The position numbers were made by a program, and so were the translations under genes. A DNA stretch of 64,000 nt from Phorcus lineatus (Eukaryota > Mollusca > Gastropoda > Trochida > Trochidae): assembly GCA_921293015.1 (NCBI GenBank), contig OV121088.1, positions 30,293,645 to 30,357,644 on the forward strand. Reading direction: 5' to 3'. The notes beneath the pieces were generated by a model that was given only the letters and a program-made list of their open reading frames with translations, was not told where the DNA came from and did not search any database. Every line of letters starts with the position of its first letter. Position 1 is the stretch's first letter. Positions 51,281 to 62,711 of the stretch are shown one piece after another.

Positions 51281-51630
51281 GGGCCAGTACTGGCAAGACA
51301 TTGTCAATAGTTCTGGCTGAATACTGGGCCAATACTGGCCCACTACAAGTACCTGAACTGGGCCAGTATATGAAATGATACTGTTCCGGTACTGGCCTTA
51401 TACTGGCCCATTATTGGCCCAGTACCGCGCCAGTGTGCAAGTTGGTACAGGGCCAGTACTGGATGTCTTAAACGGGCCAGTACGGGATGCCTTTATCAGC
51501 CAGTACAGGGTCAGTACTGGGCCAGTACCGCGCCAGTGTGCAAGTTGGTACAGGGCCACTACCGCGCCAGTGTGCAAGTTGGTACAGGGCCGGTACTGGA
51601 TGCTTTTATCAGCCAGTGCTGGCCCGGTAC
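51281..51630. repeat. Cluster 2 of the GGCCAGTACTGG motif with longer direct repeats
   Basis: The same palindromic core recurs. In addition CCGCGCCAGTGTGCAAGTTG (continuing GTACAGGGCC) occurs three times, near 51426, 51529 and 51562, so units have been duplicated locally. Confidence 0.87.
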
Positions 51631-53285
51631 GTTCGTGTTTGCTGGGTCTGTTCATGTCACGAATATGGCGGAAACAAACGTGTCCAAGTAAGACTTTTAA
51701 GAAAGTTTTCCTTAAAAATACATTAAAAAATCCAAAAACATTCATTTTCTCAAAACATCAAACTCAGATAAAATAAAAATAGGAATACAAAGTGAACCGA
51801 GGAAAAGAAATAAACCTTTCCTCATATATTAGAAGAATTATAACTGAAATAGCTTGTGTGGTAAATGTCCAATGTGAGATTTAAAAAACGTCAATTTTAC
51901 CATCATCAGAGTTTACAAAGGATAAAAATACAGAAGTGGAGTAAGGATGTTTTAATTGGCAGATTAAAGTCTGTTTTCAAGCCTAATATATTAAAGTAAA
52001 GTAAAAGTAGTTACCTGTGAAGAGTAATTCTAGAAAATCAATAAATATGAAATCTAAAAGATTTTGTTTTCCATTTTCTAATTTGGTATAATTAGATCAT
52101 TACGTTAAGTCACTTCAAGACTTCCATGGAGAAATTTAATTTATTTATGAGAGTTGAATACTTTTTAATAAGTCAATAACTGTTTTTCTTATGTTTCGTA
52201 AACATTACTACAAATAACTTACTCCCTGTTTATTTTCTAGATTTTCTATTGAAAGTCCTTTGTAATAACTGGGCTTGTTCTGTTTTGTTTAAAGATGCAT
52301 GTACGTGAAGTCGAAATCAATCTACCACCTAAAATCTGGTGAATAATTGCAGGGAAGGTCAGTGTTTAAACAAGATGGCTTGTATTTGAGGGCATCAGGT
52401 CAGTTGAAGTTTATCTTAATATATGCCAGGTGTCGAGCAGAAATTCCACTGACCTTTTCACACACCTCTAACACACTTTGAAATTGACCTCTGCAAATAC
52501 TCCACAGATTCATTCTTGAAGCGAGGTATTTGATTGGCTGCATTCTGTGTCAGAGAGACAATGCCCCTTTAATTACCCCTTTGGTTCCAGAGGCACGTTC
52601 CTGTGAACAATAATGGCCTGGGGAACGCCGGGAGTTTTATTCGGACATCACGAAAACTCATAAAATAAGAGCTGGAAAGACGCAGAGAAGGAAATTTTCG
52701 AATTTTGGATGCTTATTGAAAAAAAGAATCTTCTTCACAATAAATATTACATGTTTTAAAATTATGCGTTTAGGTGTTTTTCAGATTTTAGTTTTCCTAT
52801 AATCCTCCTGAAGATTGAATAAGCATAGTCAAAAACTCTTATATATACATGTACATGATACAAGATGAAAGTATGTAAACTTTTTTTATATGATTGCAAA
52901 GAAAATTATTGCTTTCTTCTTCTTTCTGTATAGACTTTTAAACGCCTTCTGAATATTTGATAGACATACTCTTTTGATAAAAAATTTAAAAAATAAAAAA
53001 AAATAAAACGAATTAATTACCAATAGAGACAATTGGTGGTCTTAAACAATCTAATGATATCTTGTTGATTAGGCAGTAAAATGCCACACTGGTAATATAA
53101 TGATGTACATTCGAAATAATATTTTCAGGAATTTTGATGACATGTAAGGTATATATTCGTTATATGAACTAGTGGACCGTTTGACAGTTATAACCGACAT
53201 GATTTTAAATCTCGAATTCGAGTTCTTCCTAATAATGCCCTCTTAATGTCATTACGCTTGTATTCCAGGGTTATCATTACCTTGC
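51631..53285. other. No recognised gene
   Basis: AT-rich. A GC-richer stretch at 52430-52640 could be conserved non-coding DNA, but I cannot test this. Confidence 0.35.
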
Positions 53286-53520
53286 AAATATGTGGTTAAA
53301 GGGGCAGTAGAACGTTATTTTGTAAATATTATTTCTTCAAATTTCCCCCTTGTATATATGTATGCTAAATGCATTACCTTCAAATGGCCAAACAACCCAT
53401 TACTCAAACCGTTTATCCGTAGACCTAAAAGGAAAGTTTCAAGAATGGAGCAAACACTCCTGGCGTCCATTTTAGTGTGAACACCTTTTAATCATTTTAG
53501 GTAGGAAAATGAATATTGAC
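53286..53520. repeat. Probable fragment of MITE family C
   Basis: GTGAACACCTTTTAATCATT near 53486 matches the interior of copy 2 (GTGAACATCTTTTAATCATT). Its complement, with CACACTAAAATGG, matches copy 1. Termini are degraded. Confidence 0.45.
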
Positions 53521-56500
53521 GTTTTCTAAATATTTGACATGTCGTTTTTATTTGTTATTAGTATGTAATTAGTAATAAGTTCAAGTTTTTATAACAAAAG
53601 GGAATTTTTACATTTGTCACACACACAATTGTTTTGGTTATGTAACATAGTTTTGTCTACATCTAGAACAATCCATCGATTTCTTGAATACTTAGATGGA
53701 CCTGCTTTATCGTTCCTCTGAAGACTTCTAGACGTTAATTAACCTAAATACGGACTGGTTGAGAAACAATAAATCATTTTTGGTTTCACATTTTGAGTTA
53801 TGCGGACTTCCGTTTATCTAGTTTTTAATACTGTTACAAGCCGGATTCATCTATCAACTGATTTCAAGACTCCATTACATTAATCAGTTTTAATAATTTG
53901 CTGCTTTATCCAAGGACGTTATTGGAAAAATTTAGCCAGCTTATTTATTGTGACTCATTTGATACTTTACTTTTAATTTGTATAAACTTGCTATTTTAAC
54001 GTAAAATTTGTTGTTTTATTATCAATTAAATTGTAATAACTTCATAGAATTCTTTATTACATTTTGCTGGTTTGACAGGAGAAAATTTCTGATGCCAAAT
54101 TCTTACACGTAAAAGAATCAATCTGCTTAATACATATCACTCCTTCTGATCTAATGCTAGTATCTCAACATATTTAGCGGTTTTATTTCTAAATATCGTT
54201 ATGTTTTTTAATTATATTTATTTGATTAAGGTGTTGGTTTGTTTTCGTGTCCTTCAATTTGGTGATAAATGGTAACTTGAATTGAAATCTTGTTATGCGT
54301 GTCAAATTTTTGTTTTATCTTGTTCCCGACAGAGCTTCAATTGCAATTCCTGGTCGATGTTATAATTTGATAAGAGTACATTTTCGTCAATGTCATGTCA
54401 CACCGACCCGCACCTTAAATAGAAATCTATTCTAATAACAAAATGTCAATTACCAGACGAGCCAGTGTAATAACATTTTGAATAAAAGTTGAATAAAGTT
54501 AACTTCCTTATCCTAAAACGAGAGCAGGGCTTCCAAACTTTACATACCTTTCACAAACGTTGTACGTTATTTTGTAGAGCGCGCTACTTATCTCCTGTCC
54601 CTTCCAATGCACTAAATGGACTAGTAAGACAAGTTAGGCTTCATTTTATGAACTGTTTGTTGGCAGATTAGTATCATAACGTGTAATCATATAGATTCAG
54701 TGTGTGAAATTATTGAAATGCGAATAACCCCTCCCTAAAAGTTGTTGCATGTGAAATAAATAGTTTATTAGCAGCGATTGGTCTAATAACTAGGTGAAGT
54801 TAACAGTAACTCTTGAAAATGCAAACTTCTTATGTACGTTTTAATTGCTCTTCGCAAAAGTATTAATTCAGTCAAAATAAAGTTTAACATCAATGGCCCA
54901 TCAAAAACGTTTTTATATGATATGATATGGTATGATATATATATGATATTTATTTTGGATATTTTCATTTAAGTATTTTCTCATCAAAACCATTTTCATA
55001 ATTACTTTACATGAACTAATAATTTGTAAAAGATTTGCTTTAGAGCAAGGTACATTTTTATTCAAATTAAATTTCTTCATCAAAGTTGAGTTTTACATTA
55101 CGACTCTTTTTCATGATAATTTCTCATTTAAAGTAACAAAGAAAAAATTCTTTTCAATTTGAAATCCATGCACCCAAATCTTTTCCCACAGATTTTTAAA
55201 GGACAAAAAGAGGTATATATATATCTGTGTTCACGTAGTCTTGGAAAACATTCAACAGCCACTGAAAACGCCAATGATGTTAAAGTATTATGAACAATCA
55301 TGAATTTGACAATTTTTTCCAATTCATGTTAATAATAAAAAAAATTCATATAAAAACCCGAATGTCACCGAATCATTTTTGTGTCTGACTAGAAACCTCT
55401 CATTTTTTTGTTTGGCCTTGTAGTAACATATTACTTTGTATTAAGTTGCAAATGAATTGTTTTAATCCTCAATTCCCTCGAGTGCGTAAAAATATTGGCA
55501 TGTAGACGTTTTGGGAGATAACCATATGTTACATGTAAGTGACATTATGGCCAAATGTTGGTACCGACGATTCCATATGGAATCAAACAAAATGGCAATT
55601 CTTGCTTTGTGAAATTGATATTTGCTCATAAGAACTTTATGACTCTGCATAACTTCCTGCATACAATGGTCATTTCAAATAGTTCATATCGGTGGCCGTA
55701 AGAGGCATCATGATTGCATAAAAAAATATCACAAGAGACAACTGACCCCAGATCAATTCATGTGTTTTTATAATCATGTTGCAAGGATAACATCGGTCGA
55801 CAATTCTATATCAAGAAGTCATTGAATAACACGTTGTGTAATATATGTTGGTAAGAAATGTTTATCTTAAAAGTTTAAAGAATGAAAAACTGAAGAATAT
55901 CATTTTTCCTCGATAACGCTTTATCAAATGTTTGCGAAACCCAGATGCTTTTATTTTCGAGCTTCTAAAGCTTTGTCAGAAGACTTATGTTTGCTTAAAA
56001 CCAAAAACGTTAGTTCCTGTCTGTTTTTCAAAGAAAGTATAAAACAATGTTTGTTAAGGTCAAAGTCACCTTAACACATCTTAACTAAATCATTAACCTC
56101 GAGTCAAAACTAGAATATTCTTTAAAATATAAATTCGGATGCCTATCCCTCCTAGCATGAACTAAATTTGGCGCATCTTTTAATTCTGAATCATAAGCAA
56201 AATGCAGAAAAGAGGCTGTGATTTTATGCCACAGAATTAAAAGAAATAAAAGCTTCAAACGTATAGATGTAGCGTAGATATCAATCATGTTAGGAGCATT
56301 GTGTACGTAATTAGAGATAGGTGGTGTGAATTTAAAGAAGTTGACATTTTCATTTAAAGCTGGACGAATAGGGTTATCATTCTGAGATGTATTGTCAATT
56401 TGATGACACATGTCGTGTCCACACAACTAGTAAGGGATCAACCTGGCAATGTTTACATTTGCACCTGTGTCGATTATACAATTAGTTACCAATGCGTTGT

Positions 56501-57330
56501 TTTGAAAATGAAAACATTTAACCGCGAGTCGAATTTCGAGCGAATATGTGAATATATAAGAACAACCAAACCAAGTTCTTTGCAATATTGTACATTTCTC
56601 TACTTTCTTACCATGCACATGATTCTTCAACCGATTAATGTTATTACCCTTTTTATCTACGTGTGTGTGTTTCTCTCATACTATCAAAAGTAATACAATC
56701 GGGTACGAGCCAGTCCCGCATCCTCCGCCCTCCCCTCTCCTTCTAGCTATCACTTCACATGTTATTAAAAATCTTTTTTTCGTTATTCACACATATATCG
56801 GCTGTCGTCAGCTGTTTTTCGTTTGAAGTAGTTTTGGTTTTGAAGGCAGTTAAAAGTAGAAAAACCGGAGTGTAGGTGGGTTTTGTTTATAAGATATTCC
56901 ATTTTGTTTTATATTTTCTCATTTCCAATCGAAAATTTTCGGGTCGAGTCTTTGGTACATTAAAGCTTTTGATGAGAAATACAGAAAAACACACGGATCA
57001 TCTAGTGCTCCCTGCCTCACCCCTGACATGCTACGTCATCCCAGACAACAAATAAAACGGAAGAGGATAAAAGACAATACAGAGCTTACTCTTCCGTGCC
57101 TAGAAATGAAAACAACATCGGGCTTGGTTTTGGTATTCTGTTATATGAACGCATAGTAATCTTTCATTTTGGAAAGGAAAAAATAATCTTTCCAACAAAA
57201 ACACCGATCACTTTCAACCTATTTCCCTCTTTTTGTATGAGCAAATACGCACTATTTCATATAAAATGTGTACTTTATATATCTTATATGTTTTATATAT
57301 ATATTATTATTATTTTTAGCCAGAGGTATT
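53521..57330. other. No recognised gene
   Basis: AT-rich sequence. The 113-codon minus-strand frame at 56085-56426 is unrecognised. A small TATGATATGATATGG repeat lies near 54915-54950. Confidence 0.4.
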
Positions 57331-57708
57331 TCCGTCATTCCTAAACAATCCTCTGTCCTGATGTGAGCGTTCCTAGGTCTCGAAATGAAGAAGCCTGATT
57401 GACTGCAATTTTTCGCCATTTCAGAGGTTGTCATTCGAAAAGCCTCAGTTATTTCTGTATGATACGGCAAAGCTAAACTTTATTAGAATGTGCACTTTCA
57501 GTCTTCCCAACAGAAGGAACTGCGTCTGTATGGGCTTCGGTTACAAGATAAATGTTTTCTTTACATGTGGTGTTTCCATTGGCTGAACTATTGCAGGATA
57601 ACTTATGTTGCAATTATATCTGCCGGAACCTGTCTAAATCTCGAGAAGAGCTCGTATTATAAGAGCGGTTATTGTAGGAATTTGTGAACATACTGCCTCT
57701 GTTGGGAC
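57331..57708. repeat. Dispersed repeat family B, copy 3
   Basis: It shares ordered blocks with copies 1 and 2 (TGTGAGCGTTCCTAGG, GAAGAAGCCTGA, CATTGGCTGAACTATTGCA, CCTCTGTTGGG). The minus-strand frame reads PRNAHIRT as in copy 2. Confidence 0.65.
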
Positions 57709-58573
57709 AGAATAGTGTATCAAATGGTGTATTTGATTTTTACTGCAGTGGTACTTTGAATATTTGTTATGCGAGCTAAACACAGAATACCAAACTTACT
57801 TTGGAAAACATGTCATTCATTGAAAGATCTACCAACAGACCCAACAAAGATACAAGTTCAAAAAACTGCCAATCCCTTTCATAAACCAAATTTATTGTTG
57901 CACGTGTCACAAAATCATGTAAGGTGTAGACGGTGGTAGTATGTATTGGTGTAAAATAAACAGTAAACAGGGATGGAGTTACAGTTAGTGAATGTTGCTC
58001 ATCCTTAGTAAGGTCTAGGTTTTATTCTCGACAGCATCATACCAACAGAGCTCAAGAGGGGGAAGTTGGTGAAACAATTTTTGACTCAGCCAAAGTTGAC
58101 AGGAAAGGTCATCACCTGTCGGTGTCGGTGCACGGTGTCGACGGGTGACGTGAGCACAGATAGCTCTTAAACTACATTGTTTAATATACTAATGCATTAA
58201 GTGATTAAATATAGAGTTATAATTCAAACCAAGGGTCATTGAATATTGTAAGTCCGTTGGCTCGTCATACAGCATTATGTCTACACTACGACCTTAACAT
58301 CAATATTCTCTACATGTTCTCCAGAGATCTACTTCAACATAAATGTATGTCTGGCGGATGCATGCATGAATATATGTTTAGAAGAAAACCATACATCTTA
58401 GAAGTAAAGATAGTATTAGATATAGTGATGGAACTAAACCGCTAAATTTAACTGTCTGTTATTCAGGAAAAAACTTAAATTTAACGTCGTTAATCTAAAT
58501 TGCGTAAGGCATTAAACAAAGAAGGAAATTCATGGGGGTTCAGGATAAACTTGATTCCAACTTTTGAAACAGC
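57709..58573. other. No feature seen
   Basis: AT-rich intergenic sequence. Confidence 0.4.
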
Positions 58574-59017
58574 TTAAAGAGCCACTTGGCTTTGATACGA
58601 ACCTAAATGTTATATGTGGTGATATAAACTTAAAACATCTTAACTATTTATCTCTAAAAGACATACATATGACAAATACTGAAAATCTAAAAAAAGCGCC
58701 AAAATTTCTCAGGTGCGGAGTGCACCCATTCAATTTACATGGGTTCTAGTTTTATAACCTAACAAACACTATCAACTCCTAACTGCCCTCCAGGCTGTTT
58801 TATATAAGTCTCCAAAATTACGTTTGACCATTTGACGCGCGCCACTGTCCGGTTTTCGATCATAATTGCTACTTTCTAGCTTCATATAGTCACTGTAAAA
58901 AAATAAATTAGCTTCAAATTGTGTCTTATTGCTAAAAGTCGATACTTCACAATCTAATGCCACCATTGAATAAGTTTGGCATATAAGACTCCAACAACTC
59001 ACGGAGTGGCTCTTTAA
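58574..59017 (-). mobile_element. MITE family A, copy 3
   Basis: It starts TTAAAGAGCCACT and ends CACGGAGTGGCTCTTTAA; relative to copy 2, about 27 bases just inside the left terminus are deleted. On the minus strand it keeps TTTTTTTACAG followed by an open frame with NYDRKPDSGARQMVKR, ending GTTAGGAGTTGA. It shows what the uninterrupted target of the LINE at 3003-4197 looked like. Confidence 0.82.
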
Positions 59018-59756
59018 TCAGTGCACTCTCAACCATAGGGTGTCTCGACGTTGAGTGGCTGTATGGGGATAGTCGTTTCGTGTATGTCTACGAATTGTAA
59101 TTGAAGGGCCGTGAATAAATATTTTAATTTGATAGATTTGCTTTATGTCTGTAATCAAAACTGTAAAATGAAACACAATTTCTCTAATTTTACAGTTTTA
59201 TAAACATACATTTTACATTCAAAACATTGAAAGGTAAATGAATTAACAGAAATAAAATAGCAGATATAGATAACGTTAATTTCGTCTACGTGAACTGTTT
59301 ATAATTAGTAAAACTGGGACATTACAGACAAATGTGTTGACGCCTTACGCTTCAATTAGAGGAAATGATTTTACATCTGGTAGACAGGGTAATACAAAAG
59401 AAGATTATCTTAAATCAATTAGCAGCGACTGTACTAATTCATTGTTTTAATGTGCAAAATATATTTAGGAAGCTCTTGCTCTTAGATAGCGTGCTATGAC
59501 TTCTGTAATAACTTAACTACTGTTTTATACTCTTATTTGCTACTCTTATTTTTGTTAATTATATTCCAAATGTACATGGGCCAATGACCTACAAAATCGA
59601 AATAAAATTAATTGATTTGAATTGAGAGCTCATCTTATGACATTTTATCATATCTAGAACCAATGAAACACTTGCCCATCCATATCAAATGGCAAAGGAC
59701 AATTGCAAGGTTTCCAAGGTGTTAATATGTGTATGAGATATCACATCCTGCTACAT
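59018..59756. other. No feature seen
   Basis: AT-rich intergenic sequence. Confidence 0.4.
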
Positions 59757-60632
59757 CAATTGAATCCGCTGATCGAGCTCCTTCTTAAAGTCATAGTCTC
59801 ATTTTTGCAAGGGAAATTGTAATGCATGCCAGACAAATAGTTCATTACCCACAGAAATCTTTCCCCCGACGTTTGCAACAATTTTCAGAAATCTGCAGGC
59901 ATTCTAGCCCTCAATAATGAAGTTCAAAACACCCTACCCTATGTCTTTGGCGAGCGTTAGTCCTTACCACGTCATTTCGCTAAGGCCATGACGTCGAACA
60001 CATGAAATTTCCCAGCTGAATATCCATGAAAATTGCCAATAGCTTACCCTTTTCCAAATACAGAAATAACAAAAAGGTGGCAAACTCAATGATGAATGCG
60101 TCTGTCATAAGTATCGACGCTGCAATAACAAGATTTCCGGTATTTCGTACTCGCGATGGGGTTGCACTTGATTCGGTACCTCATCGGTCTGAAACGGCAT
60201 ACGCCAATAAGCAGCGTCATCCTAAACTTTAAAACGGGCATAAAAATGAAAATCTTTGCAGACGAGACAGAATATATTGGTGTAAATGATCAGATTTTTG
60301 CTAGTGAAGAATAATTAGCCCAGTTTAGATGCCTTGCAAAAATGAGACTATGACTTTAATACCCTGATATCCTTAAGGCCAAAAGCCTCGTATCGCTAGC
60401 TATCAAACCAGCCAATGAGACGACTCACATCCAGCAACAGCGGCACAACCCGGACGGAAAATTCCGTTAAGTTCAAAAGAGTAGCTTCAAGCTCCTTGGA
60501 TAACGACATTTCATTGGCGTAAACATTAACAGGTGAGCACAGTCACGAACATCAAGCCTCGTCAGCCGTACGAGAGATTTGGCTCGAAAGAGACCAGGGT
60601 ATATGGAAGGAGCTCGATCAGCGATTCAATTG
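59757..60632. mobile_element. Inverted-repeat element with one interrupted arm
   Basis: The left arm 59757-59814 (CAATTGAATCCGCTGATCGA ... TCATTTTTGCAAGG) reappears inverted on the right as two pieces, 60331-60358 and 60607-60632. The gap between the pieces is a younger insertion. The ~516-base centre has no long open frame. Confidence 0.75.
60359..60606. mobile_element. Small insertion nested in the right arm
   Basis: About 248 bp, beginning ATACCCTGATATCC and ending GACCAGGGTATATGG, so ATACCCTG/CAGGGTAT form short inverted ends. The intact left arm gives the empty site. The exact edges are uncertain by a few bases. Confidence 0.6.
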
Positions 60633-62142
60633 CGCTGATTTAGCAACATGTGTAATGTTCTGTGTTATACTGAAAGTATAAAAGTTAAGGGTGTGATGTC
60701 TCTGCTTGTTGTCGCCTTGAATTTGTCCTGAGGTTATATATTATCATTTAATATCTGTGGGTTTTTTTTGTCACTTATAATTTATTTTACGTTAACGGTT
60801 CAATAAGACGAATTTATTTCTTAAATAGGTGCTTTCTCAAAACGTGCTACTACCGCTTTAAAAGAAGATTATTTTTTCTTTCAGACAAAAGAAACCTTTA
60901 TAAAAGTTTATTAATAGATAAGATCATAGTTTGCTTAATTTTGTCAAACTGAAGTATTTATCGATGAAATAAAAATTAAAATTCGTAAATACGTTAAAAT
61001 GCAAACGTTTCTGAATCAAACAACTTTTTAATCAATTATTTTTTTAAAAAGTAGTATTTAAAAAAAGAGTGCTCTGAGAACACAACATCGCCCGCCACAT
61101 TTCATTTTGTCTTCTATCGAATCATTTCAAATGAATGGGCCGTGTAGGAAGTATTATTTATACCATTAAAATGAACAAAAAAATTACACTGACCTTTTAA
61201 AACTTTGCATAGAACATTTGCCTTTCAAAAAAGTAATTGTCACCTTCGTTGCGATATGCATAGTTCTGATTTAAAAATAGTGACGAAATGTTTTCATGGC
61301 GGGTAATGGGTTTATATGTGTCCTTCACTTCGAGCCAATCTTATTTAAAAATTATCTTTAAATCGCTCATTTTATTGCTAAACACTGCGCTCTTTTACGA
61401 TCCGAGCTTCAAGATGATATCCTTATGACAATGGTTACGGAATGACCCCGAATTACTCCGTACATCTAAAAATCATCCGTTAGCACAGACTTAGGTCAGG
61501 ATATTGGTTGTGATCTCTGTTCTCGCTCCTCCTCTCCCTCCTAAAGTGACGTTGCTATAAGGGAGGGCAAGGCTTTTCGTTAATGATACCAGAGGCTTGG
61601 TTATGTCTCTCAATATTGATTTTGTCGAAAAGCTTGAAAAATATGGGGATGGCTCCCCAACCACCTTCCCAGTTTCACCCTTATTGATTACATACATGAA
61701 CTGCTTTGATCATTATGAGTATGAATAGAGTCGGATTCAATCTTGGTCTATGATCTAGTTCATATTCATCTGAACCATCCCAAGTAGTGAAAGTCATCGG
61801 CTCCAAACCAAGGACAATAACTCTAGAGAAATTCATCGCAACCAACCTTGATTTCGAAATCTACATCACTTGTTTACACCCTAAACCTGTTTCAAATTTC
61901 ATGGAGATTTAGCATAAATTGTGGGATGAGACGATTTCGCAACACAGGTATCTCATTTCGGGACGGACAGACAGCGCCACAACATCATCCCCATTCGGCT
62001 ACGTCGGTTGGGAATAAAAATACAATACTCAAATCATCACGTACAGTTATCCATCTGAATATCCTAACGAGAAGAAATTTTAGTTGCTTGAGGTAACGTT
62101 CTTACAACAACCAACTTGCTACTACATGTATACAAGAAAAAT
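60633..62142. other. No recognised gene
   Basis: AT-rich intergenic sequence up to the DIRS element; only short unrecognised frames. Confidence 0.4.
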
Positions 62143-62198
62143 ATAGTATGTTTTTGTTTAAACATCATTATTTATACTCACCGTCGATAGTTAACAAT
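62143..62198. repeat. Terminal repeat end of the DIRS element (inverted arm 1)
   Basis: These 56 bases (ATAGTATGTTTTTG ... GATAGTTAACAAT) are the exact reverse complement of 62380-62435. I interpret them as the outer end of the right terminal repeat. Confidence 0.85.
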
Positions 62199-62379
62199 AT
62201 GCCCGATTATCCTAATCTGTCTAATTCCGACAATCCTTACACAGAGTAAAGACAGAGTTATCGCTGCTCTAGCCTGCATCGAATACTCGCCACCAGGTGG
62301 CTAACCCTACGTCATCATTGCTTCTTCTGACGGGCAGAGAAACCGATCGTACAGAGGGGAGGCCGGGTGGGAGCTAACG

Positions 62380-62472
62380 ATTGTTAACTATCGACGGTGA
62401 GTATAAATAATGATGTTTAAACAAAAACATACTATTATTTAATATACTCTCCTCGATAGTTAACAATATGCC
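62380..62472. repeat. Internal complementary region of the DIRS element
   Basis: The first 56 bases pair perfectly with arm 1 at 62143-62198. The remaining bases (ATTTAATATACTCTCCTCGA...GTTAACAAT) form a diverged inverted copy of the first half. In DIRS-1 the internal complementary region (88 bp) joins complements of the two element ends. This 93-bp palindrome has that form, so its second half predicts the sequence of the missing left end. Confidence 0.7.
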
Positions 62473-62689
62473 CGAATCCCACAGACGGAGGTGGGTACGA
62501 GCGGCCAAGCGATAACAACTCTCTCTTTACACAAGAACACTGGGGACCTGTAAGATGACACTCCGCGTGAACCCCTAGGGGACGGAGTGGTCAGCCTTGA
62601 CCCATCCTCGCTGTGCGAGGAGGTCCGCAACCAAGGTCGCCAACTAAAATACAAAAGACAACAAGCAACCAACTAAGATCAATCTCGGT

Positions 62690-62695
62690 TTTATT
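62690..62695 (-). terminator. Polyadenylation signal of the DIRS transcript
   Basis: AATAAA on the minus strand, 17 bases past the YR stop codon. Confidence 0.5.
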
Positions 62696-62711
62696 CGAAT
62701 TGGTTCGAGAG

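Noticed and set aside
50373..51776. Several open frames of 80-130 codons on both strands
   Set aside because: They lie on the GGCCAGTACTGG clusters; the GC-rich, stop-poor repeat explains them.
58564..58749. Plus-strand frame with ICGDINLKHL, faintly like an endonuclease GDFN motif
   Set aside because: Frame lies over a MITE terminus and continues into unrelated sequence; no other endonuclease motif.
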